A stretch of DNA of 64,000 nt from Auanema rhodensis (taxonomy: Eukaryota > Nematoda > Chromadorea > Rhabditida > Rhabditidae). The notes under the pieces were generated by a model. That model was not told where the DNA came from and made no database searches. It saw only the letters and a list, made by a program, of their open reading frames with translations. Where the stretch lies: positions 13,107,767 through 13,171,766 of the forward strand of contig OZ059898.1 in the NCBI GenBank assembly GCA_964057225.1, written 5' to 3'. How positions within the stretch are numbered: the first letter of the stretch is position 1; the number at the start of each line of letters is the position of its first letter. A program made the position numbers and the translations under genes. Shown here piece after piece: positions 40,582-53,500 of the stretch.

Positions 40582-40973
40582 GTTTGTATAATTTAAAACA
40601 TATATACATATCAAACATTTATAAGATTGAATTGACATCTGGACGTTTACCATGGAAAAAGCTGAAAGAAATAAAAGAAATTCAAAATTACAAGAAAAAG
40701 TGTCGTAATGAATGTAATTGAACACTCATATCCTACAAATATATTTTTACGAATTCAGATATTTCAACGTTGTTTCGTGATTGTCCGTCAGAATATTCAC
40801 TAATTCTGAAATATATTGATGATTTGAAGTATACAGATACTCCAAATTACACAAACCTTCAGAATATATTGAATGAATCAATGCAAAAAGCTGGATGTAA
40901 GCCAAGTGATGTATATGATTGGGAAAAAGCTGTACCATTTAGTGATATAAAAACACAAACACAAACAAAATAA
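39538..40973 (+). CDS. TTBK/CK1-group protein kinase, worm type
   Basis: Ser/Thr kinase of the tau-tubulin kinase-like branch of the CK1 group, a branch greatly expanded in nematodes, often in the male germ line. Exons: 39538-39559, 39606-39706, 39768-39880, 39913-40041, 40105-40176, 40230-40512, 40626-40713, 40759-40973; 340 residues. Glycine loop LGRGTYGTVYEV, lysine in TFALKTI, Glu in EFKNEVNVL, DFG in IYIFDFGMSKK, and the TTBK motifs CALRIGKECLEAIHDLH and RYASLDAHK are present. The catalytic loop is HGDIKPSNF, not HRD. Two oddities: intron 40177-40229 starts GC instead of GT, and the activation segment carries a 16-residue intron-like insert (40387-40434). A (CT)n tract fills intron 40513-40625. 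Probably catalytically competent (K, E, D, DFG kept), as a non-RD kinase. Confidence 0.88.
40521..40577. repeat. (CT)n microsatellite in kinase intron
   Basis: About 57 bp of CT starting 8 bp after the 5' splice site, filling half of the intron. Confidence 0.96.
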
Positions 40974-41348
40974 TAAACAATTTTTTTATTTTTTTTTATA
41001 AAAAAAAACTAAATATTTACATCGCCTGAACGATAATCAATGATTTTTAGCATTAGATATCCAATCATAGATAGAGCAGATCGAAGACTGTTCCCGTGTG
41101 TTTCATATATTTTGTATTATTATTATTATTGTTGTTGTTGTTGTTGTTATTGTTGTTGATGAAATCAAAGCAACGAGGAAAAGTATAAAGAAAAAACAAT
41201 TAGAATGATGAACTGAATGGCAAAAAAAGTTTAAAAATTAGTGAATTTAACATTAAAATAACAAATTGAACCAGGCTAGTGCTGGAAGATCGTATGACAT
41301 GAGCTGTTATATTTGGAAATTACTGCAAGTCTAAGATACTAGGACGTG
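40974..41348. other. Shared 3' flank of kinase and MTCL/SOGA genes
   Basis: 375 bp between convergent stop codons. Contains an A-rich run at 40980-41015 and a (ATT)n/(GTT)n tract at about 41115-41159. No exon. Confidence 0.6.
41115..41159. repeat. (ATT)n/(GTT)n trinucleotide repeat
   Basis: ATT units switching to GTT units, about 45 bp, in the convergent 3' flank. Confidence 0.88.
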
Positions 41349-43625
41349 CTACTGAAGTCCTGCAGCAGCTTTTTTAGCTTTAGATTCTGCTGACCTCTTT
41401 TTGGTTTTTTTTGGCGAAGATAAGGCTTTTTCCTGTAATATAGATGATTGAAATGAGCATCTTTTGATTAAAATGAAAGAAAAAAACCTTTTTAGGAGAT
41501 TCTGGCCTGGACTGCTTTTCATAATCCTCAAGTAACTCTTTTTCTTTTTCCTGGCGACTAGACCTTGATAAGCTACGACGAACTCTTTCTACAAGTTTCG
41601 AACCCATATGTTTGAATGGATTTCGGCCCCCTGTAAGCAAAGCTTCAACTCACAAACGTAGTTTGTATCAATTACCTCTGGGCATTGTTCCGTAAGCATT
41701 GATGGTAGGATCTTGATCAGGTGATTGGCATGAGCTATACTGTTGGCGTGATGTATCCTGAATACAAGAAAATCTTTAAAAATATCAAAAATACAAATCT
41801 AACCTTTTTCTTTCCGCGATCTTGAGTAGCTTCAACAGATCGAGACTTGCGCATTCCGAAGAAGCCACGTTTTTCCGATTTTGCTTCATCAATAGATTCA
41901 AAAGCTTTAGCCATAAGCTTAACAGACGGTTGTCCACCACGAGCTAATTCTTCTCTACGAATACGATACAGTATATTAGTACCTTTAAATATAAAATTTT
42001 AGATAAAAGAAACTAATATACAAGACAAACCAGTACTGCCACATCGACTGTGATTTGGCTCTTCATCTTCCACATCACTTCTACGATCAAATGATGCTGT
42101 ACGATCTAAAACAATTAAATTTTTAGTAAAACAAAGCTTAATACATAGAAGAAGCTAGAATATACAACTTACTGAGATAGGGATCGGTATAGAGAGGCTT
42201 ACGTTGAGAAAGTGGTCGTCCATAGCGATCATATCCAGTATTACTTTCAGTACTGGAAAATTAATTATTAAATATGTTTTTCTGTTATACAAAGAAAAAT
42301 CAAATTAAAAACGAAAAATTTGTGAATTTCATATTGTTCTAATTAAGTTTTCTATGTTATTTTCTGCTGAATGTTAGTTAAGAAGCAGCTCGAACATGCT
42401 TTTAAAAAGTTAACACATGTGCTTTAAGAAATTGCATAGTTGCAAATCCTGATACGTGCTTTTTCACTGAGTTTTTTTCGTTTCGTTTTCGATTTTCTAC
42501 CTGAATGACCGTTTACTAGCTGGAACATTTGGTGTGCTGCTGGTATGTTGAAGACTATATGGGCCTATGGCTTTTCCCTTTGTTGCATTGTTTGGAACTG
42601 AGCCATTTGAGACGGTTAAAGTTGCTGAGTTACTAGAAGCGAGAATTCCAGAAGCCGATACTTGTAGACGGGAAGGTGGTGCTGGGCCATGTGGCTGCTT
42701 GCTAACAGGTGGAGGTGAAGAGATAGTGCTGCTTATAACACTAGCTTGGTTAGCTGTCCATCTAAAGTACGTGAAAGAGATGCTTTAGATGAACAAGTGC
42801 ATATGCTGTGCACAAGTGAACAGTTGGAAAGTGAGGTGGAAGAAGAGATACGAAGAAGAAGAAGATATGAAAGAAGTTGCAAAGGATTGAAGCAAAGAAT
42901 CTTGCAGATGAGTGTAGAAAAGAAGTTTTGTATGATTTCTGTGCATTTGAAATGTGTTTTGGAAAAGATTACTTCAAAAGAACAATATAAAATCTGAAAT
43001 ACAAATTGCAAAAAAGCCAAAAACTTAAAAAAAATGCAAAGACGGAAAAAAACGGATCATTAGAAAAAAAAGAAATATTTCTATTTAACAGATTATTTAA
43101 AACGATATTCAATAGATCATGCTTAAATTCTGACCAAAATATCAAATAAAATCAACTTAAAAATTCAAAAAACTCCAAGAAAAACAACAAAAAAAAGAAA
43201 GAAAGCAACAATGAAACTTGATTTCAAAATTTACCTGACTGTACTTCTAACTGGCATACTAGTTACAGATCGTATAGAGAAGGATGATTGAGATATGTTA
43301 TCATATGTTCCTTCACCACATTCACTGATTGATGGAGCATATCCATTCCGTTGTTCTATCAGTGATGGCTGAACAGAAGAGCAACGGTCATCACTGAAAT
43401 ATGCTTTCAAGTTTATATAAAAAGCTGCAAAACGTTATACCCATTAGCTGCAGATTGAGTATCTTCATCACGAATAGCAGTTAACTGGTTAATGATATAT
43501 CTCATACCATCTGGATGATCGAGATTACCTGACCGACGAAGTGGATCAGTTACATATTGTAGCTAGAAAATAAAATATAATAAAATATAATTAATAAAAA
43601 AAATCAATTATTATTTTAAAAGTAT

Positions 43626-43664
<39 letters not shown>

Positions 43665-46600
43665 TCTATTTCGCGCGCTGTGCGATCAATAGTAAGTGAT
43701 TATCCATTTTAGTTAATTTTCATTAATGAATCGGTTGTATTTTTATTCAATTTTTTGTTTATTTTTCATTAATTTATCTTTTATATTTTTAGATAAATTA
43801 TCAAAAGTAGCATTAATTAGGAGAAGTGAACAACAAGTAGGATATCAGGACTTTCATCAACAATTTTCACGAAATGAGGTTTCCGAGAAAAGGTATGATC
43901 TTGCGTTTTTTTAATTTGGAAAATAATAATTAAATATTTTAATTAATTAATTACCTGATCAATTATTGATGAAAGTCTATACTTTCTAGTCAATTTTTGA
44001 AGTTCAGTCATATGAACGATTTGTTGTAATCGCTCTGCTTCTGATTCCAACATTTCACGAGCAGCTGCATGAGTATCCTTATTTTGACATAGATTTCTTT
44101 GATCAATTTCAAGCATACGAATAGTTTCACGAAGCTAAATATAACATTAATTAAAAATAATTTATATATATATATATATAGTTAGAAATATTACCTCTCC
44201 AAGTGTTTTTGATGTTTCATTCTTTTGTTGATTAGCTGATGATGTAATTTCTTTTATTTTTTCATTTAATCTATCTATCTCTTTAGTATAGAATTTTTCA
44301 CATTCTTTATAATGATTTTGAACACTTTCCATTTGTTTTTTCTCTTCTTCACTATTCTTATCAGTTCTAGCTGAAAGAACAAGACCTAAAAACAATCAGA
44401 TATTATACATATAGCACGGCAATTCAATGTTATTTAACATGAAACTTTTTTTTTCTGGACAAAATTCACAAAATTCAAATTTTTTTGGACAAAATTGAAC
44501 TGTAAATGGACATTCAAACTCAATAGTTGACCAACAAACATAGAAAAGATTGACATTTAGCAAACAGCTTACCTCTTTCACGATCCATATTCCATAAGAT
44601 TTGATCAGCTTTACGAGCTTCTTTTGTTAGTCTGAGATCGGTTTTAATTCTTTCTAATTCGGATTCTAGGTCAGAAATCTTTGTAGCTTGAAATTTAATT
44701 CTTTCCAAAGATTCTCCAAGTTCTTTACTCTTCGTTTCATAAGTTTTATTTTCTTCCTGATTCTTCTTCTCAGCTTTTCCTAAGTTTTCCTTATGAGTGT
44801 CACGCTCACGTCGTGCTAAGACAAGCTGAAAATATTAGTTTTAAGCATTTAAAGCATAAAACTTATGTTGTAACAAACCTGTGAATGCAAAGACTTATTC
44901 GTATCTTCCATAATGCGCATTCGACTTGAGAACTTTTGCTGAACAGCATCCATCTCAACACTTCGAATCTTCTCAGTTTGTCGTGTCTTATGTTGGAATG
45001 ATTCCTTATCTTTTTGCCAACTTTGTTTGGTACGATTCAATTCATCTCTAAGCTCAGCATTAGAAATCTTGACTTCTTCCAATTTGGCTTCAGAATCAGA
45101 ATTCTTCAAAATCAATCAATGAGAATACAAACTATTTCTATGACTATATACCTTCTTTTCCAATAAAGCTATCTGTTTTTTCAAATCAATGATATGAACA
45201 CGATCACTTTCATGACGACTGAGCTTCATACACTCCGGCTGGTCAGATTCATTCGATTTTTCTAAAAAAAAACAGATTTTTCATTAAAATTATTGGTAAA
45301 ATGATCTGAACTAACCTTTCACATCGTGCTCACTACCTTCACCATTCTTGGAAGCTGCCAGCTGCTTCTTAAGAGATACAATCTCACGTTCGAAGCCAGA
45401 CTTCTCAGACTTCCAAGTAGAATCTTTCTTACGTAACTCTTCAGTAGTTGATTCTATAATCATAGATTATCTCATCAGAAGTTTGAAAGCTAGATTCTTA
45501 CTCAAAAGATCTTCAGCATCATTTGATATTTTCTTCAAAGCAACAATCTCATTCTTAGTTCGGCTACGCTCACTATTCATCTTTTCTCGTTCAGCATCAA
45601 AGATACTTTCTAACTTTTTGTACTTAATTTCATATTCTTTAATTGTTTTTTTATTTGTATCCATATCCTATACATAATATTAATTAAATACATATGGTTA
45701 ATTAATTATATTTACCTGTATATCTTTCTTTTGGTCATCAAATTCTTTTTGAAGCTGATTAACACGTTCTTCAGTCTCTTCTAAAGTCTTTGATTTTTCC
45801 AAAAGAGAAGATGATTTGGATTCGAGAAGTTGTTCCAACTCTTCGAGTTGTCTCTTGTTATCACCTAGTCGGAGATTCAAGCTCTTGATCTACAAATGCT
45901 CGTATGACGTTAAGCAAAATGTATTATAACTAATCCAACCTCATTTTCAAAGATTTGTCGTTGCTTTTCAATCTCAATCGTCCAACGATCTTCAGTTTGT
46001 AGAACTTGATTAGTCAAATCTTTGTTCTTCTTCTTATAGAATATGATCTCATTCTGTTGTTCTTCAATGAATTTATCATTTTCTTTGCATTTTTTACAAT
46101 CCGCTACAGCTGGAGTAGCAAGAATTTCACGTAATGGACTTCGTCTCATCAATACTGTTGGGTCAGACGACTGAAATCTTTGGCATTTTTAAAAGATTAC
46201 AAATTGAAAATAACCTTAATAGTATCCATAACCTTATGAACATTCTTTAATTCTTCCATCATATGAGCTAATTCAGCAATGATCGTAGCTCCACTATCCT
46301 TAGATAGCGATCGACGTCTATCTTCCTGCAAAATAATTATTTAATTTAAAATAATAATAGGAAACTAAAGCAAAAAACCTTTTGAGTGAGATCCATCTTT
46401 TCAACTTGCTTACTAATTCGAACAGTTTGTAATTCAATGCATCCAAGAACTTCACAAACTTGCTCTATCTGCAAAATATTTCAGCTTAAACTGAGTATAT
46501 TTACACCTATTTGTAGTATTTTTAAAGAAAAAAATTGTATTGGGGAAGTTCAAATGACTAATTGACATGATATTTCACTTTGTCAGTTGTTGTCTATAGT

Positions 46601-49600
46601 TGAAAGGGAGGGTCAGTCTCAAAAACGAATCGTCCAATGTAATTCTTCTTATCAGATGTAGCTTTAGAAATTTGAAAAGCCAATTAATCAGGAGGGTCTA
46701 ACCTCATCGCAAGTCGGAACTTTTCCTTGTAAATCTTGAATAGTGGTTGTTGCTTTCTTTTCACTAAGTTGACGTTCAAGCATTTCAATTTTAGATTTCA
46801 TTTCATCCTGAATATTACAATATGATCAATTTGTCTTTTTAATTAATTAAAAATTTCTAACCATATATTTAGCGGAATCACCCTCCTTAGCTAATCGCTT
46901 GTGAAGTGTGTTGCAACGATCATTTGCCATTGACAGTTGGCTGTTCAGTTGTTCAATCTATAATTAATTGTATACAATTTTAAAATTGCTAACAGCTTAT
47001 ATATCATGAAAAATTGTTTCAACTTGGCTACTATAATAAGCTGACAATGTGCGACAAACCTTTGTTGCTAGTGAGATCAGCTTCTGATTATCTGTTTTAA
47101 GCATAATTTGCTTTAATTCTTGCAACTCTATTTCTACAGCTCGGCGTTTCTCTTGTTCACTTCGAAGTTCATTAGTAGAACCTGTATAGAAACCTGTTAG
47201 CTATTCGAAGCTTAAACTTATGGCCATACCTACAACACCGGTTGATACTACATGAACCTTTGTTTCTTGACTTTTCAGTTGATGAGAAAGTTCAAGATTT
47301 CTACGTTCAAGATCACTAATGGTTGTTAGCATTTTGCTCATGTCCTGCTTTACTTCGGCCGACAACTGAATCAATGAAAAACATTTCAAGAACTTGAAAG
47401 AGACAACACTTACTTCTCCACCACATAATCGGACTCCCTCCTCTATGCGCTTCGTGTAATCGGTTTCCAACTCGAGGATCCTGTCGATATACTTCATATA
47501 ATATTCAAAAGCTTTTAACAAACTTCTTGGTTAGATGGTCGTTCGTCTTTTCGAGCCTTTCGACCTTTGACGTCAGATGTTCGACTTCGTGTTCCGCCAG
47601 CTCCAGCTGTAAGTGTGCATTCCCTTCGCTAAAACAGAGCACGGTTAGAGAAAGTTGGTATTATTCGTGCTGATTTGATTAAATCTCAAATACAGCAAGA
47701 AAATACAACATGGAGTAGTATAAGCAAGCATGATGATAATGCTAAATCTATTGATAACACAAGTTATGTATATCCTGACGGAATGCTACAGCCATTTACA
47801 CAAACAAACGATTAAACAGCAAACGATTCGTGCATCAATAAAAAACACAAAATAACTCAAAAAACCAAAAGAAGAAGCACTAAAAGCAACACATTCACAA
47901 GCATTCCAGCTATCATTGGTATGGTTTTCGTTTTCAATTTGGTAAATAAGAACTCAAATGCTATTAGGGGTATTGACTAGTATATTTCAACAATCATCAG
48001 AGTAGATTCATCTAATTCCCATATTTGCAACATCTATCTCTCTGCTAAATCAACCGAATCTTCATATATAGCTGTCTCGATATGTGATGCTGATGGTGTT
48101 GTTGTTGATGATTGTTTGTGAAGGATAATTTAAATAAAAATAAAACAGAACAAACAGACGAACATTGATAACACATGCGGCTACCCACCTTGCCGATCGA
48201 ATCATCGGTGGTCGAAGCTTAGCTGACTTTGATAATTTTTTAATAAGTGATTCATTTTCAGCTTCCATTTCCTAATAAATTTAGAAATGATGTCATTATT
48301 TCTCTTAAAGCTACGATGAGTTATATACCTGAAGCCGACTTTGAGTGCGCTTAAGATCTTCTTCAGAATAACGAAGTTGTTCCCTGATATCAATTTCCCG
48401 TTCTAAAGCATCTCGAAGTTCTTTACTCATATCTCCTTCAGGGATTGTGATTGGTGCCGAAAGTTCGGCTGATAATCGTTTCTGAATGTAACGCCCAGTT
48501 TTGCGCATTTTTGAGTTTCAACTAACCACAGCATTATCTGTCCGATTGCGAGCTTCACGCCATTTACTTTGAGTTTGAAGTTCTCGTACTTTTTCTTTCA
48601 AATAGAATACTTCATCCTCTAACTTATATCTAAATATAATCAAATCATTAAGTTTTACTTCATCTATATAGCTACCGTTTCTCTTCTGTCTGCTCTAATT
48701 CATTGTGTAAACGAACAGAAACCTGAAATATTTGAATATTTTCAAAATGAACAGCCGTTCAATCGCCTTTTACAATCAAAATGACCTGTCAATTCAAATT
48801 TCACGTGAATTCACGTGAATACTATGTACGCAAACAACAGTAACTAACCTCTTTGGCTATTCGAAGTTCAGATTCTAATTCCTTGATTTTACTAGTTTCA
48901 GTTGGTGTTGGAATAACTCCGTTCTCATTACCGGTTGCCATAAGATCCTAGATACACAATTTTATTTGTTTATCAATTCACTATATGACATTATGCTTAC
49001 TTTAAGCTTATTTTGAAGTTGCAACTTCTCTGTTTCTGCTTGATCTTTCTGTCGATCAGCTTTGCGTAACTTGAATTGCAAAACTCTACAATTTTTAGCA
49101 TTTTGCTCTAATTCTCTTTGTAATTCTCTGAATTCTTCTATTTCTTCTTCACGATATTGATCCTAAAATACAAAATTGCATTGGTACAGGCTTATTCTGA
49201 ATAGAAAATGTGATGATATACCTGCATTTCCTCAATTTCATGCTGTAAATCTTTGACTTCAGCTTTGAGCATTTCATTTTCCTCCATCAATTCATCACAT
49301 AATGATTCAGTATTCTGAATTTTGTCTTTGAGCTTCTGATCCGAGTTCGAGTATGTTGTTTCCTAACAGAGACACAGTTGTATGGATTATGAAATTGAAA
49401 ACATACCTGTAACTCTCGAAGCTCACATTTCAATACCGTGTTCTCATCTCTATAGTCTTGAATACTATTTTCAGCTTCATTCAAACGATCTTCTAACATC
49501 TGTACTAACGTTTGTTCAGAATCATCTTTTGAACGATATGCTCGACGTTGAGCAGCTTCTTCTCTGTCATCCTATGAAAGTAATTATAATTTTGAAAAAA

Positions 49601-50482
49601 AAATTTTTTTTGGCTCTGAATACCTTCAATTGTCTGTTTTCTTCTCGAAGACGAGTAACTTCTTCTTTGAGGCTGAGCACCGCTGATTGCTATAAGTTAA
49701 AAAAATAATTTCATTTCCAATCATAACAATTGCTTTCTGGAACCCTTTTTTGAACTTTTATCAATTGTATACCAAATTTCATGATTTATGCACCAAAGGA
49801 GTTAGAGTAGTAGCTTCCAAACGAGTATATCTTCAAATCTCTCTGTCAATCTCTTTCTTCAAAACCTCCCCACCCTCTCTCTCTCTATTTCTCTCTCGCT
49901 CTCTCCTGCTTTCTCTCTTTCTTTTCTCATTTGTTTTCAATCTCTCTATCTAACCCTCTTCTCAGTAGCCTCATTTGAAGCTCTCATCAAATTGCCTTTG
50001 ATGTTTCCTGCTTTGAACGATTTTCATCAAAGTTAGTTGATAGCCAATTTTCGTTGGCTTTTAAACTTTGTACTCAGGAAAACATAATAAGAAACAGATA
50101 ATTCTTATTTTCTTTTTTCTTTTCGTAAACGACATGTATACTTTCTATTCAAAGCTTCTAATAATTCTCTCATCAACATTCTAACATCATATCAATATCT
50201 GTAATGTTTCTGCTTATCCTCTTCATATCTCTGTTCGTCCTCTCTATGTTTAGATCTCTTGCTCTCTATCTCTTTCACATTCTTCATACATCACACTCGT
50301 ATATATCAGTGGTTTCTTTCTATCTCTCTCTTACAACCTGCTTTACTGGAGCAATGCCAAAACAAGAACAGTTGTCCTTGTGACTTAGCTTTGTCCTTCT
50401 CGTCAATATGAGTAAGACGAGTCCATAACTTGGCTTGTCTTACCTCGCAGCTTCATCACACAATCTCTTGTTGTTTCAGATC

Positions 50483-50530
<48 letters not shown>

Positions 50531-53500
50531 AATTCTCTCTAGCTGTCTAATAAACCCTTAAGTCAGAATTTCCTCGTTATATCATTGCTCTATGCTACTT
50601 AGTTGCTGAAGGCAATACTCATATTCACGTTGTAAATTGAAAGTTAGGCAACATTGAACTATTTCAAAGGACTGATTGCCAACTTTCTGACGTTCATATG
50701 ATCTTGGTTTAATTATTAAATGATGGAGTGTAATTGAAATATTGTAAACTAAATGAAAACAACAAGGAACTAACGTCATCTTCTGTAGGTGTCATGGCTC
50801 GATCTTCTTCGCAAATAGATCCACTGATAGCTGTTACCATGCTTTTTGTGTCGTTGATGGACTCTTGAGATTTAATGGACGAAAAGCCTTTTGATGTAGC
50901 TGATAGGTACGAAGAGACGGACAGAACTTCAGCATCATCTGATACTGACACTGAAGAAAAGACAAGCATATAAAGTACGACGCTGAAGTAAAGCGGACGT
51001 CAAACTGCAACTCTGCCGACGTCGGCGGATAAGAGAGGGGGAGACAATTTCCTATTTGGGGTCAGAAACTTGATGGAAGAACTTCTTTTGGGTTGCAAAA
51101 CAAGCCGATTTTTTTTGAAACAAAAGATGAAATAAGGCGATGGAAAGGGAGAAACGATGTCATTGAATGGATTGCATATTTCATGTTTGAAGCTACAAAG
51201 CGGAAGGCCTTTTTACCTTCATCCGGAGCTCCGTTGTCGGCTATGCGATCCTTCCAGCTTTTCCTTCGTTCCTTTTTTTGTTGGACTTGTTGCTGAACGT
51301 TCAGCATAACGTCATCATGCTTATCCTGTAATTTGATATTCACATATACATTTATGAATTTCTAAGGATTTTAAACTGAAAATCTGTTATTTCAAACATA
51401 CTTTGTGCCTAAAACATCGTCTACATCTATCTTTCAAGTAGTTTTGAGGTTCAAATCCTAGACAAAGATCAGCCATGCTATGCGTTGATCTTCGCCTAGT
51501 AATAGGCTTTGGAGTTAAAACCTTCTGATTTGCTTGATCAAGAGGCTTCCTTCTCCGTTTCAGCCGGGAATGACTAGCCACAAATCTCAGCGGCTCTGAA
51601 ATACATGAGAATGATTCGAAAAAAATTTAGAAAACAATCTTTGTATTGACAAAACGGAAATGATTGAAAGTTTGATATGAGCAGATTGATTGAAACTGCT
51701 ACTCGGAGGAGGAGTGATGATGATGATGATGGTGGTATTGCTGTTAGTGGTGAACATGAGCCAAGTGACTTTGAAGTGAATATCTCTCTTGATATCAGAA
51801 GAAAACATCAAGAGAATTTGACTCAATTTCACAAAAAATCTCATGAAGCGATGTAGGATCATTATCAAACGAAAAAAAAATTTTCAAATAGATAGCCAAA
51901 ATGAACAACTTGCTCATCAACGTTGATGAAAAAAGTTTTAAAAATGGAGGTGAATGATGTTGCACGACGATCATTAATCAAGTTTACACACGTCAAAAAA
52001 AGGTTTTAAGCCTATATTTTTTGGCTCTTGGCTCTGGAAAGAAAGAGAATTTAACATAGAATCTGTCGATTTTGCAGTCTATTAGGAAGGAGAAGAAAGG
52101 GATGGTTGGACATTTCAACATAAATTCAGTTAGGTCAAAGGTTATCGTGCTTCAATCTGAGAAAATAAAATAATGATTAAGTTAATTATATAAATTATTA
52201 TGTAAATTAATAAAAATAGCAATTAAATATAATAATAATAATATTATTATTATTGTATTGAAGGCTTGTAATGTTTCAAAGATTTGGGCGATCTAGTGAG
52301 GAAAAACGAATGACATGACAGTGGATTTTCTGTTTGATTTTTATCTATGCTTATCCTTCAAATAACTGTTGCTCCATCCGTCATTAGCAAATTTCAAGAA
52401 AAGATTTTTTTCTCGCCGATGACGTCGTCATCGTTGTCGTGGTGTTCGTGATGCTCACAGTTATCATGCACGACTAATGGAGCACAGGAGAAAATCATCA
52501 GATGACAGATAAGAATAGATATAATATAGTTAACTATAGCCATATAGTTAATAGACAAAAATAAAAAATTTAATTGAAGAGAAGAAATTGATGAAAATAA
52601 ATATGTGAAACAGTGCATGTTGGTGCAAACGTCTTGGCAAATACAACATGTGTCATTAGTGGTGGAGATGGTGAAGACGGTGAGTGGTAAGGAAGAGAAG
52701 AAGGGAGGGAGGGCAGTTAGATGATCATAGAAAAAATTTTAAAATATGTTTCCGGACTTTTGCACTTAATTTTTTGAATTTTGTGAAGAAAAAATGACGA
52801 AGAAGCTAACAAGTAAGCTATAATAAGCAACAGAAGACCTATAGTTGTGGAGCTGGATAAATAGAGAAGATGATTGAGATTTGAAGACAAACAACAGTTT
52901 TTGAAAAAAAAAGGAGTAATCTACCTAAATGTTATAAATATTATACATTATATAAGATTTATACATATTTATGTGTTAAAGACTTGTAAAAGAAAAAAGA
53001 TGATCAGCTGTTTAAAGCTTGAAGAATGTTTTAGAAGTTGCATAAGGCTGTAGCTCTAGCTACGACATGTAGGTGTGAGCAGAGCCGAGGGAATATGATA
53101 GTTGAGTAGATTTGAAGAGTTAAGAGAGAATGAGAGACAACATCAAGAGATAGTGCACTAATTAGGTGAGAAGAAGAATGTTATTTAATGAAATGAAGAC
53201 TAGTTCGGGGGAGAGAAGCAATTAGAATGAAAAATCATATCTGGATGAGAGAAATGAAAAGAGCAACTCTTGGCTGCTCTACATTGGTGCTGGTTAAGGA
53301 CTCACAGACTCTGATCCACAACACAGTGTGGCGACAAGCTCTGATGTTCAAACAGAAGATTTCTAAAAGAAAGAAGAGATGGAGAGTGAACGAGATAAAG
53401 TCAACTCTACTGTCTGTCAGATAAAGCATCAAGAGCCAATAGAGCAAAGAAACGAAGAAAAGCAGAATATGCAGGAGAGATGGAGAGAAGGTGCAATACA

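Noticed and set aside
47480-47524. Apparent frameshift between two coiled-coil exons of the MTCL/SOGA gene
   Set aside because: A 43-bp GT..CAG intron restores the frame (TKK then ILELETDYTK), so no frameshift is needed.
50706-50720. Sequence starting like a spliced-leader exon (GGTTTAATTA)
   Set aside because: The match to SL1 ends after ten bases (CCCAAGTTTGAG is absent), and no donor follows.
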